From: Ipomoea triloba
Taxonomy: Eukaryota > Streptophyta > Magnoliopsida > Solanales > Convolvulaceae
Reading direction: 5' to 3'
Length of the DNA stretch: 64,000 nt
Assembly: GCF_003576645.1 (NCBI RefSeq)
Contig: NC_044930.1
Span: 3,255,144-3,319,143, forward strand
Positions 42,558 to 55,200 of the stretch are shown here, one piece after another. Under the pieces are notes generated by a model. The model made no database searches. It was not told the DNA's origin and was given only the letters and a program-made list of their open reading frames with translations. A program made the translations under genes and the position numbers. Position 1 is the stretch's first letter. Every line of letters starts with the position of its first letter.

Positions 42558-45500
42558 ATGGCTTCCTCGTCCACTCCTACTCGGCTGAGCTGCGGCACGG
42601 CGACAATGTCAACCGCCACGTGGCTGCGCACCGTCATAGATCCGCTTCCCTCGAAACCCTCGCCGGAGCTGGAGAAGTTTTTGTCGTCCTGCGACAGAGA
42701 TGTAACGGCGGATGTGATTCGGAGGGCTCAGATTATACTCGAGGCCATATTTCCGTCTCCGAGCGGTCCTGGTTCTATTCCGGCGGAGGAGTGTGTGGCT
42801 GCTGGAGCTGGGGTTGAAGCTGGGAGTAGTGTGAGCCTTCAAAGTAGCAACTTAATGGACAACAAATGGGCGGAACAGCGTCGATCGGAAGCTCTGAAGC
42901 TCTATTATAGGGTCCTGCAAGCGATGTGTGTCGCCGAGTCCCAAATTTTACGCGGGAACAATTTAACTTCTCTGCTCACTAATGAGAGGTTCCATAGATG
43001 TATGCTTGCTTGTTCCGCGGAGCTAGTTCTAGCCACGCATAAGACGACTGCAACTGTATTGTTTCCGGCTGTTCTAGAGAGGACGGGAATCATGGCTTTT
43101 GACCTCAGTAAGGTCATAGAAAGCTTCATTAGACACGAAGATAGCCTCCCTCAAGAGTTGAGACGGCATTTGAATTCTCTGGAGGAACGACTTTTGGAGA
43201 GCGTAGTGTGGGAAAAGGGGTCTTCTATGTACAACTCCTTGATAGTAGCTAGGCCAGCCCTTTCTGCAGAAATTAACCGTCTTGGCTTGTTGGCTGACCC
43301 CATGCCATCACTGGATGCAATTGCAAACATGTCTTCTGCAATTTTACCTCCAGTGCCATCTTTTCATAAGCTGGAAACTAGCCCAGGTATGCATTAACTT
43401 GGTTATTGTTTTCTTTGTATACCTCTTTAAGTTTTACACATGAATTGGTGTATGATTGTTGATTTAAAACTGCAAGTAGAGCAAGTTCTGGATGCCCTTT
43501 GCTAAAGAACTTCCAGATGAATTAATTTTTTTTTTTATTCAAACCTCTAATTAATCTTTCATTTGACAATGTTCGGAAATTGGTGAAGTAGCTTCTTTTC
43601 TTCTGTAGCATATATCTGGTATTATGTAAATTCCTGACATATTTTAAATTGTGTGCATCAGGTCAAAATGGTGACATGAGGTCACCCAAAAGACTATGCA
43701 CTGAGTACCGAAGTGTGTTGGTTGAGCGGAATTCCTTCACATCACCCGTGAAGGATCGTCTTTTGGCTCTGAATCCTTTGAAAGGAAAGCTCCCCTTACC
43801 TGCTCTGCAGTCTGCATTTGCAAGGTACTATTGTTGATACCATCTATAGCTAGATCTGTTGCTGTTTCATTTAGCTTGCAAATTTCAGTTCTCATGCGTC
43901 TTTGCCTCTGTTGAATTTGGATATTTTGCAGCCCTACAAGGCCAAATCCTGGTGGTGGAGGGGAAACATGTGCAGAAACAGCTATCAGTGTATTCTTTGG
44001 CAAGGTATTTTTATAGTCACAATATATAGTTAATAACTGTTTCCAGTTTTTCTTTTCTTCCTGGCAAGCAGTCTACATCTCTCACAGTCTAAGAGCTTCT
44101 TTTGGAGAGCTTTCAATTTTAATTTTGTACAAAAAATTATGAATTGGATGGCTAACTCTGGTTATAATACCCCCTGTATTTTTATATAAATCAGATCATT
44201 AGAGCTTTATGGATAACTATTCAGGCAATCATGTGGCAAATCCAGTTGTGAATTTCTTAGATTTAACATGTGTGGTGCTGATATATAACTATACTAGCTT
44301 TATGAAATTGAGAAACATTAAGTTTAATTTTTCTCAGTTGATCTAATTAACTTTACACTGACTGTATGGTTCCCACCCAGATTTCAAAGCTGGCTGCTGT
44401 CAGAATTAGTGGCATGGTTGAACGGCTCCAGCTTTCTCAGCAGATCCGGGAGAATGTGTATCATCTTTTCCAAAAAATACTTAATCAACAGACTGCTCTG
44501 TTATTCAACCGTCATATTGACCAGATTATTCTTTGCTGTTTCTATGGTATTGGCAAGGTACATATATAGTTGAAATATCAATTTGAACTCTGCTGTAGTC
44601 TGTTTTCTGATTTTGCTTAATTATACTCTTCTCATGTTATTTACTGCAGATTTCCCAACTCAGCCTGACCTTCAAAGAAATAATATGCAACTACCGAAAG
44701 CAACCACATTGCAAGACACATGTTTTTCAAAATGTTTTTGTTGATTTGACATCAGCTCAACGCAATGGCGTATGCAACTGTCTCTATGCACTCTTTCCTG
44801 AATCACTTTTTTTTTTTTTGGAATTTGTAATCATTTTGAATAATTTTTAAACAGAAAGCTGGTAATGATCATGTTGATATCATCTCATTTTACAATGGAA
44901 TATTTGTTCGTGCTGTAAAACCACTTCTGGTTGAGCTTGGACCCACTGGAACATCTCAACAGAGTAGCAACAATGCAGAAGCTAAGAATAGTAGCACCGG
45001 TATGTCTTCATTAACTGTCTGTCTTTGTGACATTTGTTTCCTTTATCTTATCTTCTTTTGTTGCTTGGGGCACTGGAGCATTCCAAGTTCTCTTGTCTTT
45101 TTTTTTTTTTTTTTTTTGCAATTCTTTGCCATTATTTGTGACCTAACATTACCTTTTTAATCACATGATGCCAACCAGGTCAACCTCCTGCATCACCCAA
45201 GACATCCCCTTTTCCAAGTCTCCCCGATATGTCACCTAAGAAAGTATCTGCTGCTCATAATGTTTACGTCTCCCCACTCCGATCTTCTAAGGTAGGATTA
45301 TTGTTCACATTTATTCTTGTGCTATGAAGTATATTTGAAATTGCATTTCTTATAGTACTTGAGATGGAGTATCAGTTGAAACTATAATTTCTTCATGCTG
45401 AACCTTTTTTTCCATTTTTAGGCATATTAATCATTCACTAGTAAAATTATTTAATCTAGATCAAATTATTTTGCTTATAGCTTCCACAAATATAGCATGA

Positions 45501-46674
45501 ACAAGAGGGAGAGATGGAGTTTAATAAAGTAATCTGAAATTATCTTGAAATTGGATAGAGTTGTCAAAAGTTGGACGTGCTCCTAATCTTAGCTAGACCT
45601 ATAAACTTAACTTAAGTTATCTCTAGTTTCTTCATGCTAGTTTTTTGTACTTGATGAAGAGGTGTTTATTAGATAGATTTGTAAAACATCTCCTGATCAT
45701 ATTCCTCTCTTGAAGAGAGTACCCGAGAAATGAAGATAAGGTAAGGGGATATGAATGGTATGGGACAGCGTCAAGAATCAAATGATCAGTGTATCCATGT
45801 AAATTCCTTAGTTGCAAATGGAATTTGTACAAGGGTATTGCGAAGAGTTCTATTATTGTATGCTTGTAAGAACATATGATATTCACCAGTTTTAGAGTTT
45901 TAACTTTTTTCTGGGGCACCTTCAGTCATTTCTTTATAGCACTTGGCCTTTATATTATAAAAGAAAATTATGAGATCTGTTATCATATTTGCTCGGTGGG
46001 ATGGGTATTTTTTTTTAATGTTTATATTTAGTGAATGCAGAGATCCTATTTGTTTCTTAGAATCACGCTAGATTGCTTTCAAAGAACAATTTTCTTGATA
46101 CATCCAATTAGATAATTACTGGGCCGAGACAAATTGTGCCTGCCATTGCTCAATGGTCGGGCTAATGTATTCCTGTGGTGAATCCGTATAATGTTTAATC
46201 TAGCATTCTAGTTGGGATTGTAACTCATAAATTCTTATTAGTGCTCATTTTTGCACTTCATTTTGGAATTTAGAGAGAAAAGTTATGTTTCTGTCCTTTC
46301 ATGCATTTCCATGCCATTTGACTTCTGTGTATGTGTTTGCAGATGGATGCTCTGATATCTCACAGTTCTAAAAGCTTCTATGCTTGTGTTGGAGAAAGTA
46401 CTCACGCATACCAGAGCCCTTCAAAAGACCTAACCGCCATCAACAACCATTTAAACGGGTATGCATGCTAACCATTAATGATATTTTCACTAGCGAATGT
46501 AGAGCACGGAAACTGATAAAAATTTTCTGCAGCCGAAAGCTTAGGCTCAACTTCGACGATGTGGACGTGGGCTTAGTCAGTGACTCTCTTGTGGCCAACA
46601 GTCTTCACCTCCAAAATGGAAGCTGTGGATCTTCATCATCTGCAGCCGTCAAGTGTGAGCAGCCAGATTCATGA
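42558..46674 (+). CDS. Retinoblastoma-related protein lacking the N-terminal domain
   Basis: Nine exons in phase: 42558-43386, 43662-43824, 43932-44004, 44381-44557, 44650-44769, 44855-44999, 45179-45291, 46343-46458 and 46533-46674; 625 aa. RBR binds E2F and LxCxE proteins to restrain S-phase entry and control stem-cell division. The protein starts [11 protein letters not shown] and reaches [13 protein letters not shown] at once, the segment that opens pocket A near residue 400 of ordinary ~1,000-aa RBRs, so the N-terminal cyclin-fold region is absent. Pocket A (about 20-235) and B (about 335-480) look complete, and the LxCxE cleft residues (C407, Y410, K414, Y467, N468 by comparison with human RB C706, Y709, K713, Y756, N757) are kept. 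Several SP/TP CDK sites are present (RSPKR, ASPKTSP, MSPKK). It ends CEQPDS. No stops or frameshifts. Confidence 0.93.
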
Positions 46675-46920
46675 GGCTGCATTACATATCCCCCTGTAAA
46701 TCCTTTCCTTTTCTTTTTTTAATTTATATCCTTGTTATGTTTTACTGTTTTAGGGAATGGTAGTGTAAAGGCCAAGGGGTTATTGTGAACTGGCTGCAAT
46801 TATCCCTAGCGCCTTCATCCATCTTTTCCTGGTCTCAGTGTAGATTTTTGTCTATTAATAAGATTGAGTTACAGAATGATGTATACTAGTAGAGTAGAAG
46901 GCATCAAAGAATCTTCTTTT

Positions 46921-46957
<37 letters not shown>

Positions 46958-48149
46958 TCTCTTAAACTGGTTTGTGCCTTCGGTTTAAGTGGTTTAACTT
47001 GTATTATAAGGAATCTAGAAAGTCAACAATGTCCGCTTTTTGCACTGAGTATATTTATGTATATATTTTTTATTGTATCAAATACTGTCAATTCTATTTC
47101 TTAAAAAAAATATACATTATTACCTGGTGCAAAAGGTATCAGTGTTGATTGACATTTTAGAATATTTTTAAGTTAATTAAGTTGAGGTTTAATAAACGGT
47201 ATACCAACTTAACTGTCATCCTTGAATGATTGAATTCCATCCAATAGATTTTGAATTTTGAATCACTAATTTAATTGATTAAGGTTAAGGGTTATCATCA
47301 TCATTGTACTAGTTTGTGCCAATTGGCTTGATAATTTAATTGCCAAAAAAATGAAAGGGATATTTGTTGACTTGTGCATAGTTTCTTCCACACTTTGCAT
47401 AGAATTTCCTTGTAAGCATTATAGTGGGGCTAAATGATGCTTTCTTGCCTTGAACCCCCAACCAAGGATACACTAAAGGAACATGTGCCATGTGTGGCAA
47501 ATTGACATTTTCCCTCAGTTTAAGCATTCTTTTATCTTTTACCACATTTACACTTCACTTTCTTATAAATTTCTTCATCGTATTCTCAAAGAATTCATGA
47601 ACACAAGTACACAACTTTGTATGCATGAGTGAGATTTACCTAGTATATATCTTTATTTAAAAACAAAGAGTTTGCGTCATCTAAAAAAATCATGAACATG
47701 TATTTATTTATTTCAAAATAATGACTGGAAAATGTTTTTATTTTTCTGTTGATGTTGTCAAAAATTAACTCACCTCACCTACTTGTAATCAAATCCGGAG
47801 TAATAAAGAATCTAATAAAATAGTATCATGTTAAGATGAATGCATAGCATTACTCATAATGTAATGAGATTGATTAAGGTGTAATTAATTAATTAATTAA
47901 TTAATTTCAAAATGATGACAATTTATTGATGGATCAAAGAATCGCGGAGGATAAAACAACTCAAAATACATCAATTATAAAGAGAATCACATTTACTATG
48001 GCCTACTTTCTGTTCTAGAACAATGGATTTATATCAATAGAATTGAAATGATTTTTTTTTTTGTTTTGTTGCAGCTTAAACGTTACGAGTTAAAAAGAGT
48101 GTACTACTTCCACTACCTCGCTTAATGGTTGCTATTTGTATATATTAAA

Positions 48150-48617
48150 GGAATAAAGGTCAAATAGGCCACTGAATTACACACGAAACTGCAATTAGGC
48201 CATTGAACTAAAAAACAATGCAATTGGGTCCCTGAATTACACAAATCCATGCAAATTAACCCAAAGTGACTTTTTTGACTTGATCATCTGGTTACCAACT
48301 TTTAAAAAAATATTTTAAAATAATTTTAAATAAAATAGTTAATTAAAATTAAATTTAAAATTTAAAATTTAAAAAAAACAAAAAAGACCCAATTGACTTG
48401 TTCATGTTTTTTTTTTAAATTTTAATTAATTAATTTATTTAAAATTATTTTAAAATATTATTTTTAAAGTTGGTAACCCGAAGATCAAGTCAACAAGTCA
48501 TTTTGAATTAATTTGCATGAATTTGTGTAGTTCAGGGACCCAATTACATTGTTTTTTAGTTCGATGACCTAATTGCAGTTTCGTGTGTAGTTCGGTGACC
48601 TATTTGACCCTTATTCC
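48150..48617. mobile_element. Long-TIR MITE with 9-bp target duplication (MULE type)
   Basis: A 468-bp element. Its ends are long imperfect inverted repeats of roughly 170 bp (left GGAATAAAGGTCAAATAGG, right CCTATTTGACCCTTATTCC), nearly meeting in the AT-rich middle. TATATTAAA at 48141-48149 is repeated at 48618-48626. A 9-bp duplication and long TIRs point to a Mutator-like non-autonomous element. No coding. Confidence 0.85.
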
Positions 48618-49050
48618 TATATTAAATAAAGATTGCGATTATTTCGTAAAACACGTGCATAGAAAAATAAATCGGTGTGTATATTAAATGTTTCTTACTT
48701 TGACTCCTCTCAACTTGGATTGCAATTTGTAAATCTTTTTAATGAATCCTAGGAGAAAGATTAATATTATGAGAGCTGTTTGGTTTAAACTTATGTAAGG
48801 AGTAATTATTTTTGCTTTATTTCATTTATGTTAAATTGAACCATTACAATATTTATAAAAATGTGAACCATAAACATGTGAACACACGATTCAAGAAAGG
48901 CACATTAATCAAGGCAACACCATTTTCGGGCAATAAAATTATCACCACTTGTCAAGATAATTTATTAGAATGATATATTCCTACAAAAATATAAAGCTTG
49001 ATTTACCAAATGTTAATGTGTCATGTTATCATGAAATAATTCAATAAGAG

Positions 49051-49108
49051 CCTTTTTTTTTTTTTTTTTTAGTGAAAAGGAAANTTTTTTTTTTTTTTTT
49101 TAGTGAAA
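49051..49108. repeat. Duplicated T tract joined by an N
   Basis: A T tract followed by AGTGAAAAGG occurs twice in a row with a single N at 49084 between them. This has the same signature as the joins at 7576 and 7664 and is probably an assembly artefact. Confidence 0.85.
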
Positions 49109-50464
49109 AGGTAAATCATAACCACTATTCGAAAGTATGTATCGAGTAAACCATGTTTATATGTAATAGCATGGAAACTACACAATCAAGATAAATCGTA
49201 CTTGAAGACCATTCGATTAACAGGGTATTGACAATAATTGAACACATGAGCTTGCAGGAATAAGAGCCCTTCTTTTTAAATAACGAGAGAAACTCGCAAT
49301 CACTATCCGAGGGTGTACATTGATTCTATGTAATAACTCGTAAAGCACACACGATAGGTAAATCACACATCAATGATATATCTTCTTGAATTAGTTAATG
49401 GCAGCACGCAGTATTGTTAGTGTAGTTGTTATATTATACAATTACGGGTGGTTGGTATAGTTTTGAAAATATGACAACATTAGAAAATTTTACGATGAGT
49501 TTTTTTGTCAAATTGAATGACTTGAAAATTCCCAATCCTATAATGGGAAGAAGATCATTTTGACAAATGTTTAGAGATTATGGTTAGTATGAGTTTTTGG
49601 AAAATTGGTTTTCTATTACATCTGATTTTGAGTTGGCAGAACTCTAATTGCAAATGAAAGAAAAATTATATGTGGAGAAGGTACATGCTTACCCAAATAA
49701 CTAATTTAGATTATGTTTTCTAAAAGGAAAAAGTTGAAATATCCTCTGTAAACTATGATGAAGAATTGCAGTTAAAAGAAAGAGACCTTGTGAAAAAGCC
49801 ACTATATATTTTTGTCATTAGTTGTATCAAGACACAGATTCAGTGTGAAATGCTGATCACATTGATCTTCTTTTTATTTTTTTTTTAATTTTTTAAATTT
49901 TTTTTATTTAATTAATTTATATGAGATTAAAGGATTTGAACTCTCGAAGCTATTAGTAATGGATAGAAATACTTTTTTTTTTGCTAACAAGAAAAAGAGA
50001 CAAATTGATCTAACCTCAAATTTTAGTGTTGTCTACAAATAAAAAAAAAAAAAAAACAATTCAACATCTTTTAAAATAAATAAAGATCATTATTTCTTTC
50101 ACTTTCTAGTACAAGTATTATGTTCCCATTTTTCATTTTTCTAGTTTTTTTTTTCTTTATGTTTTCCCATTTTGCATTTTTCTAAATTTTTAATTTTATT
50201 TTCCAAACTTAATTTTTAAAGTTATATTACATAGAACTATTTCGTAACCTCGTGGTAAAAACCACCTAATGATTGAGTTAAATTGAATGCAGACACAAGT
50301 AACACAACTTTGGATCCAACTGCTTAAATAGGTAGAAAACTAGATTTGAATGCATTATCTATAAGCATGATTGAAATTGTTAATAGTTCCCCATTAAAAA
50401 AAAAAGGAGAATATATGAGTTTATAAAGTAATGGGTTAAACTAACTAATTGATTGAATTTAGTC

Positions 50465-51180
50465 TTTTAGACCATTTCCAATCATATGCACCAAAAGGAA
50501 TATTTTCAAGAATCATATTCTTGCACCAAATTTTGTTCGATCTCCAACCCATTACGCCAAATTCTGCACCAAATTTTATTTCTTCACTAAAATAATTAGT
50601 TTTCTATAATAAATTAAGACTTTGTATTATAACTTTAAATATTTTAATATAAAATATAATTATAATGCAAATATTATTTTATTCCACAATAATAAATCAT
50701 AGAACATCCATTACATTTATTTTTTAGAATTACCATATCGTTCTTGGAGATTATTGAATTTAAGTATGTTTAAAGTAATTTTATATGCAATTTGCTTTAA
50801 TTTTGTTAAAATTATGCTTTGTGTAGTTTAATTTTTAATTAATATATGTTTAATATTAGTCTTGTTTTAATAGTCTTGATGGGATATTTCAAATGATATA
50901 ATTTATTTTTAATAATATAAAATGTATATTTAACAATTTAACAAAATATACAAATACATTAAAACTAAATCAAGGACGTAAAAGAAATTAGAAATAAAAA
51001 CAAGGGGCAAAATGAAAAGAAAAAAATCCACACCAAAATGATGGGAGATGAACCGTTGGCGTTGCACTGTTCATGCTGCACCAGAATTTTGGTGCAATAC
51101 ACGCCGGTTGGAGCAGCACGCTATTTTTTTCCCTCCATTTTGGCCCAATGGCGTGCCCCTTAAAGATGATCTTAATGCGG
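50465..51180. mobile_element. Degenerate MITE-like segment
   Basis: The left side has CTCCAACCCATTACGCC and TGCACCAAATTTT (near 50534-50575). The right side has the approximate inverse, TTTTGGTGCAATACACGCCGGTTGGAG (about 51087-51113). This resembles the ends of plant hAT-type MITEs. The middle is AT-rich with no coding. Boundaries are uncertain. Confidence 0.4.
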
Positions 51181-51826
51181 TTTGGCTCATGTGCATTATA
51201 ACTCAATTGTATGTATTATCTTACATGGAAGATGAAATTAGTTCACGCATTCACGCGTAATTACAAATTCTCATTTTAACCTATTGTTATATATGGTTCA
51301 TTTTGTACTTAGTAGGTAGCTATATAATTTGTTTGTTGGCTTAAAAAAAAAAAAATAGTTTGTTTGTTTGTTCACCCAATCTTTGATATTGACATATTTA
51401 TGCAGCTGGACAAACATTATACCATATGGATAAGTATTTTAATTATATATATATACTTTATAAGTATACTTATCCAAATCAAGAATTTGCAGAAGAACAC
51501 CCAAACTCCAGTGTTTTAAGAGAAGTGGTCCTCGCATTTCCACAAACACTTGCTAAACCTCTTCACAAACAAATCTGCTTACGTGAAAGCAAAGATAAGA
51601 GCAACGATTTTCCAATATTAGAATCTCCACAATCCTTAGAAGCAACAATCTCTGTCACTCTCTCTGTCTCTCCACGTATATTTATATCCACGCGAAACTG
51701 CGGTCAGCTCTCATCACTAACCAACAACACAGCTAGCAGTACACTGTGAGCTCAGCCTCGTAATATTTGACTCTTGAAATAGAACATCTTCGCCGCACTC
51801 TTTCTTCCAGACTGGGTCGTTTCCAG

Positions 51827-52208
51827 GTAGGAAATGTTTTCTTTTTTATTGTTGATATGAAATTCTTTGCTTTTCGTTCAATCTTCTCATGTATTGCTAT
51901 GTTTCTTTGTGAATTTTGTTATGTTTTGGTTTATTTTTTCAACTTATTGTGTTCCCTTTGGTCAACAATCTTGTAGTAATATCGTTTTTGAGTGAGCAGT
52001 TTGATCATATTAGTATTATTCATGTGTCATATTGTCAAAGTTGAAAGCTTTATTTCACTTGGTCCGACATAGTGTGCAGAGTGGTGTTTATTATAAGACA
52101 ATCCAAATGGTCTGGAGATTTACAGAGTGTCTTTTTTTGTGCTTTACAGAGTGTTCTTTTGATAATTTCATTACCTACTAAGTACTAACTTTATTAGCAT
52201 ATTTGCAG
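51827..52208 (+). other. 5' UTR intron of the arabinofuranosidase gene
   Basis: TTTCCAG/GTAGGAAATG at 51826-51827 and ATTTGCAG/GACTT at 52208-52209 fit donor and acceptor consensus. They lie between a leader-like stretch (about 51650-51826) and the start codon at 52252. The intron is T-rich, as plant introns are. Leader introns often raise expression; here that is inference. Confidence 0.6.
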
Positions 52209-52251
52209 GACTTAAATTGGCTAGGGAGTCTCTGAATGTGGTGAGAAAGCA

Positions 52252-55200
52252 ATGGGTTCTCCTCCTTCATCCCGTCTTGTCATCCTTAGTTTCCTTTTCT
52301 TTGCACTTTTTGCCCTAAATCAATGTTCTGGAACTGAGACTGACGCAATGGTAGCATTACTCCATGTGTATGCCTCAACAGCATCAGCAAAGAAAATACC
52401 TGACAGTTTGTTTGGTTTATTCTTTGAGGTAAATCAATTTGATTAATGAATGCTAATATAATTCAGTTGAAATCTTACCATTTATTATTGCCATTAGTTC
52501 ATAAGCATTTTCTTAGATTTCATTTATTGTACCCACAAGTCTATGACTAGATTGAACTCTCCCTTGGAGGCTATCCATTTGTGAATTTGTTTACATTAGA
52601 CTTGACTGGAATTCATAGAATAATTTATCACCTAGAATGCTGATTCTAGGAAATGTTATGTTTCAGGAAATAAATCATGCTGGTTCTGGTGGATTGTGGG
52701 CAGAGCTTGTTAGCAACAGAGGTCGGTTGAATTTATTTGTTTATTCATTTTGTTTTCAGTGGTTGACATCTTTGTTAACCACAGAAACCTCTCCATCCTC
52801 TGGCGTTTAAAAGTCGGGAAGAGCAGGATTTTAGTTGAATAATGAATTTAAATAACCATTTTCTTGTAATGAGCTTCTGAGTGATCAGTGTGACTTCCTT
52901 CATTTTGATTATCAAATGACTGCTTTCTCTGCATGGATTTTGAGTTAGAGAAATGTTCGAGTATACTTTTGATCCAGGACTCTATGCTTGTTAGGTTGTT
53001 GGATAATATCACCTTATGGATAGGATCTAGCTAGAATATTTACTTTCTTCTCCTTTAACTATTTTGTGTTCCACATCTCTATTCCCAAATTTTTAGTTGT
53101 TTTCTGAAACTTGATTTCAGGTTTTGAAGCTGGGGGTCCCAATACACCCTCCAATATTGATCCTTGGTCAATTATTGGGGATGAGTCCTCTTTGACTGTG
53201 TCGACTGATCGTTCATCTTGCTTTGATCGGAATAAAATTGCACTTCGGTTAGATGTTCATTGTGGCAGTGGAGGTGCAAATACCTGTACAAATGGGGGAG
53301 TTGGCGTTTACAATCCTGGATTTTGGGGCATGGTAGGATATCTATCTTTATCACATTCTGAATGAATTTTGATAGCATAGGAAATTTTAAGCCGTATCTC
53401 TCTGATTGATATTGTTTCAATTCAGTGTACTAGATTTGCATTTTCCCCTCTTCTACTGCACCTGTGATGCCAAACCTGTTATTCAATGCACGCTCATATT
53501 TAATTGAACTTCTTTCTAGTTACAATTTTAGCAAGCATGTTTTTTTGAGTGATCAGTATCAATTCTTGACCCTACAAACATATACTAATATGCCCCTTGT
53601 TTTGGTCTTTACTGTGCAATTCTTCAATTTCGTTTTATTTTTCTTCTTTTGTAGAATATTCAAGATGGAAAGAGTTATAACCTGGTGCTTTATGTTCGTT
53701 CTCCTGAATCAATTCATGTGTCAGTTTCATTAACTGGCTCAACTGGGCAACAGAAGTTGGCTAGTGCTGACATTATGTAAGCAAGACTCGATGGTGAAAT
53801 TTACATGGTTCAGTTAATGAAAGTATCTTTGCTAAGGTATACATCCTTCATGCACTTTTTTTAATTGTTTCAATTGTAGTGCTGAGGACGTCTCTAACTG
53901 GACAAAGATGGTGGTGCTTCTGGAAGCAAAAGGAACAGATCCGAATTCAAGACTGGAATTGACGACAACAAAGAATGGTGTTATATGGTTTGATCAAGTA
54001 TCATTGATGCCTCTTGACACGTTCAAGGTATGCATCTCTATGTAGCTACTTGGAATTTTCAATGCTCGTATAATCATGAACAATGATGGGACAAAACGAA
54101 GAAAAAGATTTCCTTGATGAAGGCATAATTCATAGTTGAATAGTTTACATTGATATCCATGGATATCCAAATGAGATACTTTTTTACTCAAAGAAAATTT
54201 TCTTCATTCAGCTTGAATTCTAGTTATGTAATAAAGGTAATCGACATCTCTCTCACTCTGTCTCTTTTTTGGGGGGGGACAATCAGGGACATGGTTTCCG
54301 GAACGACCTCTTTGATATGCTTAAACAGTTGAAACCAGGATTCCTCAGATTTCCAGGTATGCCTTATTTTGCTTTGTGTTATAATCTTCCAAACAAATCA
54401 CATAGACAGATCAGGGTAATATTTGAACTTTGAAGTTGCTTGTATGCCCATTCTGGAAAACGGAAAAGTAATAATATAGCAATCGGAATGGCGATCAAGG
54501 TGGTAATAGTATTGCTTGACATATTTGTTGGTAGGTGGATGCTTTGTTGAAGGTGATTGGTTAAGGAATGCATTCCGATGGAAAGAAACCATTGGACCAT
54601 GGGAAGAGAGGCCCGGGCATTTTGGTGATGTTTGGAATTATTGGACTGATGATGGACTAGGGCATCTTGAGTACCTTCAGGTAAATAGCGAAAGACACGT
54701 TGAGATCCGATATCTTCCTGCATTTAATATGGATATGTGTGCGCTTTTACATGCACATGAGTGAAAAAGAATGCGTATAGACATTAGAGAGAGCAAAAAT
54801 TTATTTTTTATCCATTACAGAGTATTAGTATTATTATTTGGTGTAACCGTGTAAGTAATCTTTATTCATCTTCGCCAGCTTGCAGAGGACTTGGGCGCAC
54901 TGCCTGTATGGGTATTTAACAATGGTATGGCCATTACTTACTGCATGGTCTCATTCAACCCTCGTTTAAACATGAATGATGAAATTCAATTTTTTTCCCC
55001 CTTTTCTTGTTCTAATTTCTAGGAATCAGCCACAACGACCAAGTTGATACATCGGCCATTTTGCCTTTTGTGCAAGTAGGTTAACAGTTCTTTCATGGAA
55101 AATTTTGGTTGTATATGCTGATTGGACGCTATAACAATTACTTGCGATGGTAACAAATATTTTAAATTCCTATAACAGGAAATTTTGGATGGTCTTGAGT

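Larger units (their letters stand above)
46675..51425. other. Intergenic region with MITEs
   Basis: No gene seen in 4.7 kb. The RBR-like 3' UTR covers the first ~250 bases. An (AT)n run lies at 46921-46946. A MULE-type MITE, an N-joined T-tract duplication and a degenerate MITE-like segment are listed separately. The rest is AT-rich and unexplained. Confidence 0.55.

Noticed and set aside
51426..51749. 107-codon open frame before the GH51 gene
   Set aside because: No recognisable protein. It lies in the promoter/leader, and composition is like the surrounding non-coding DNA.
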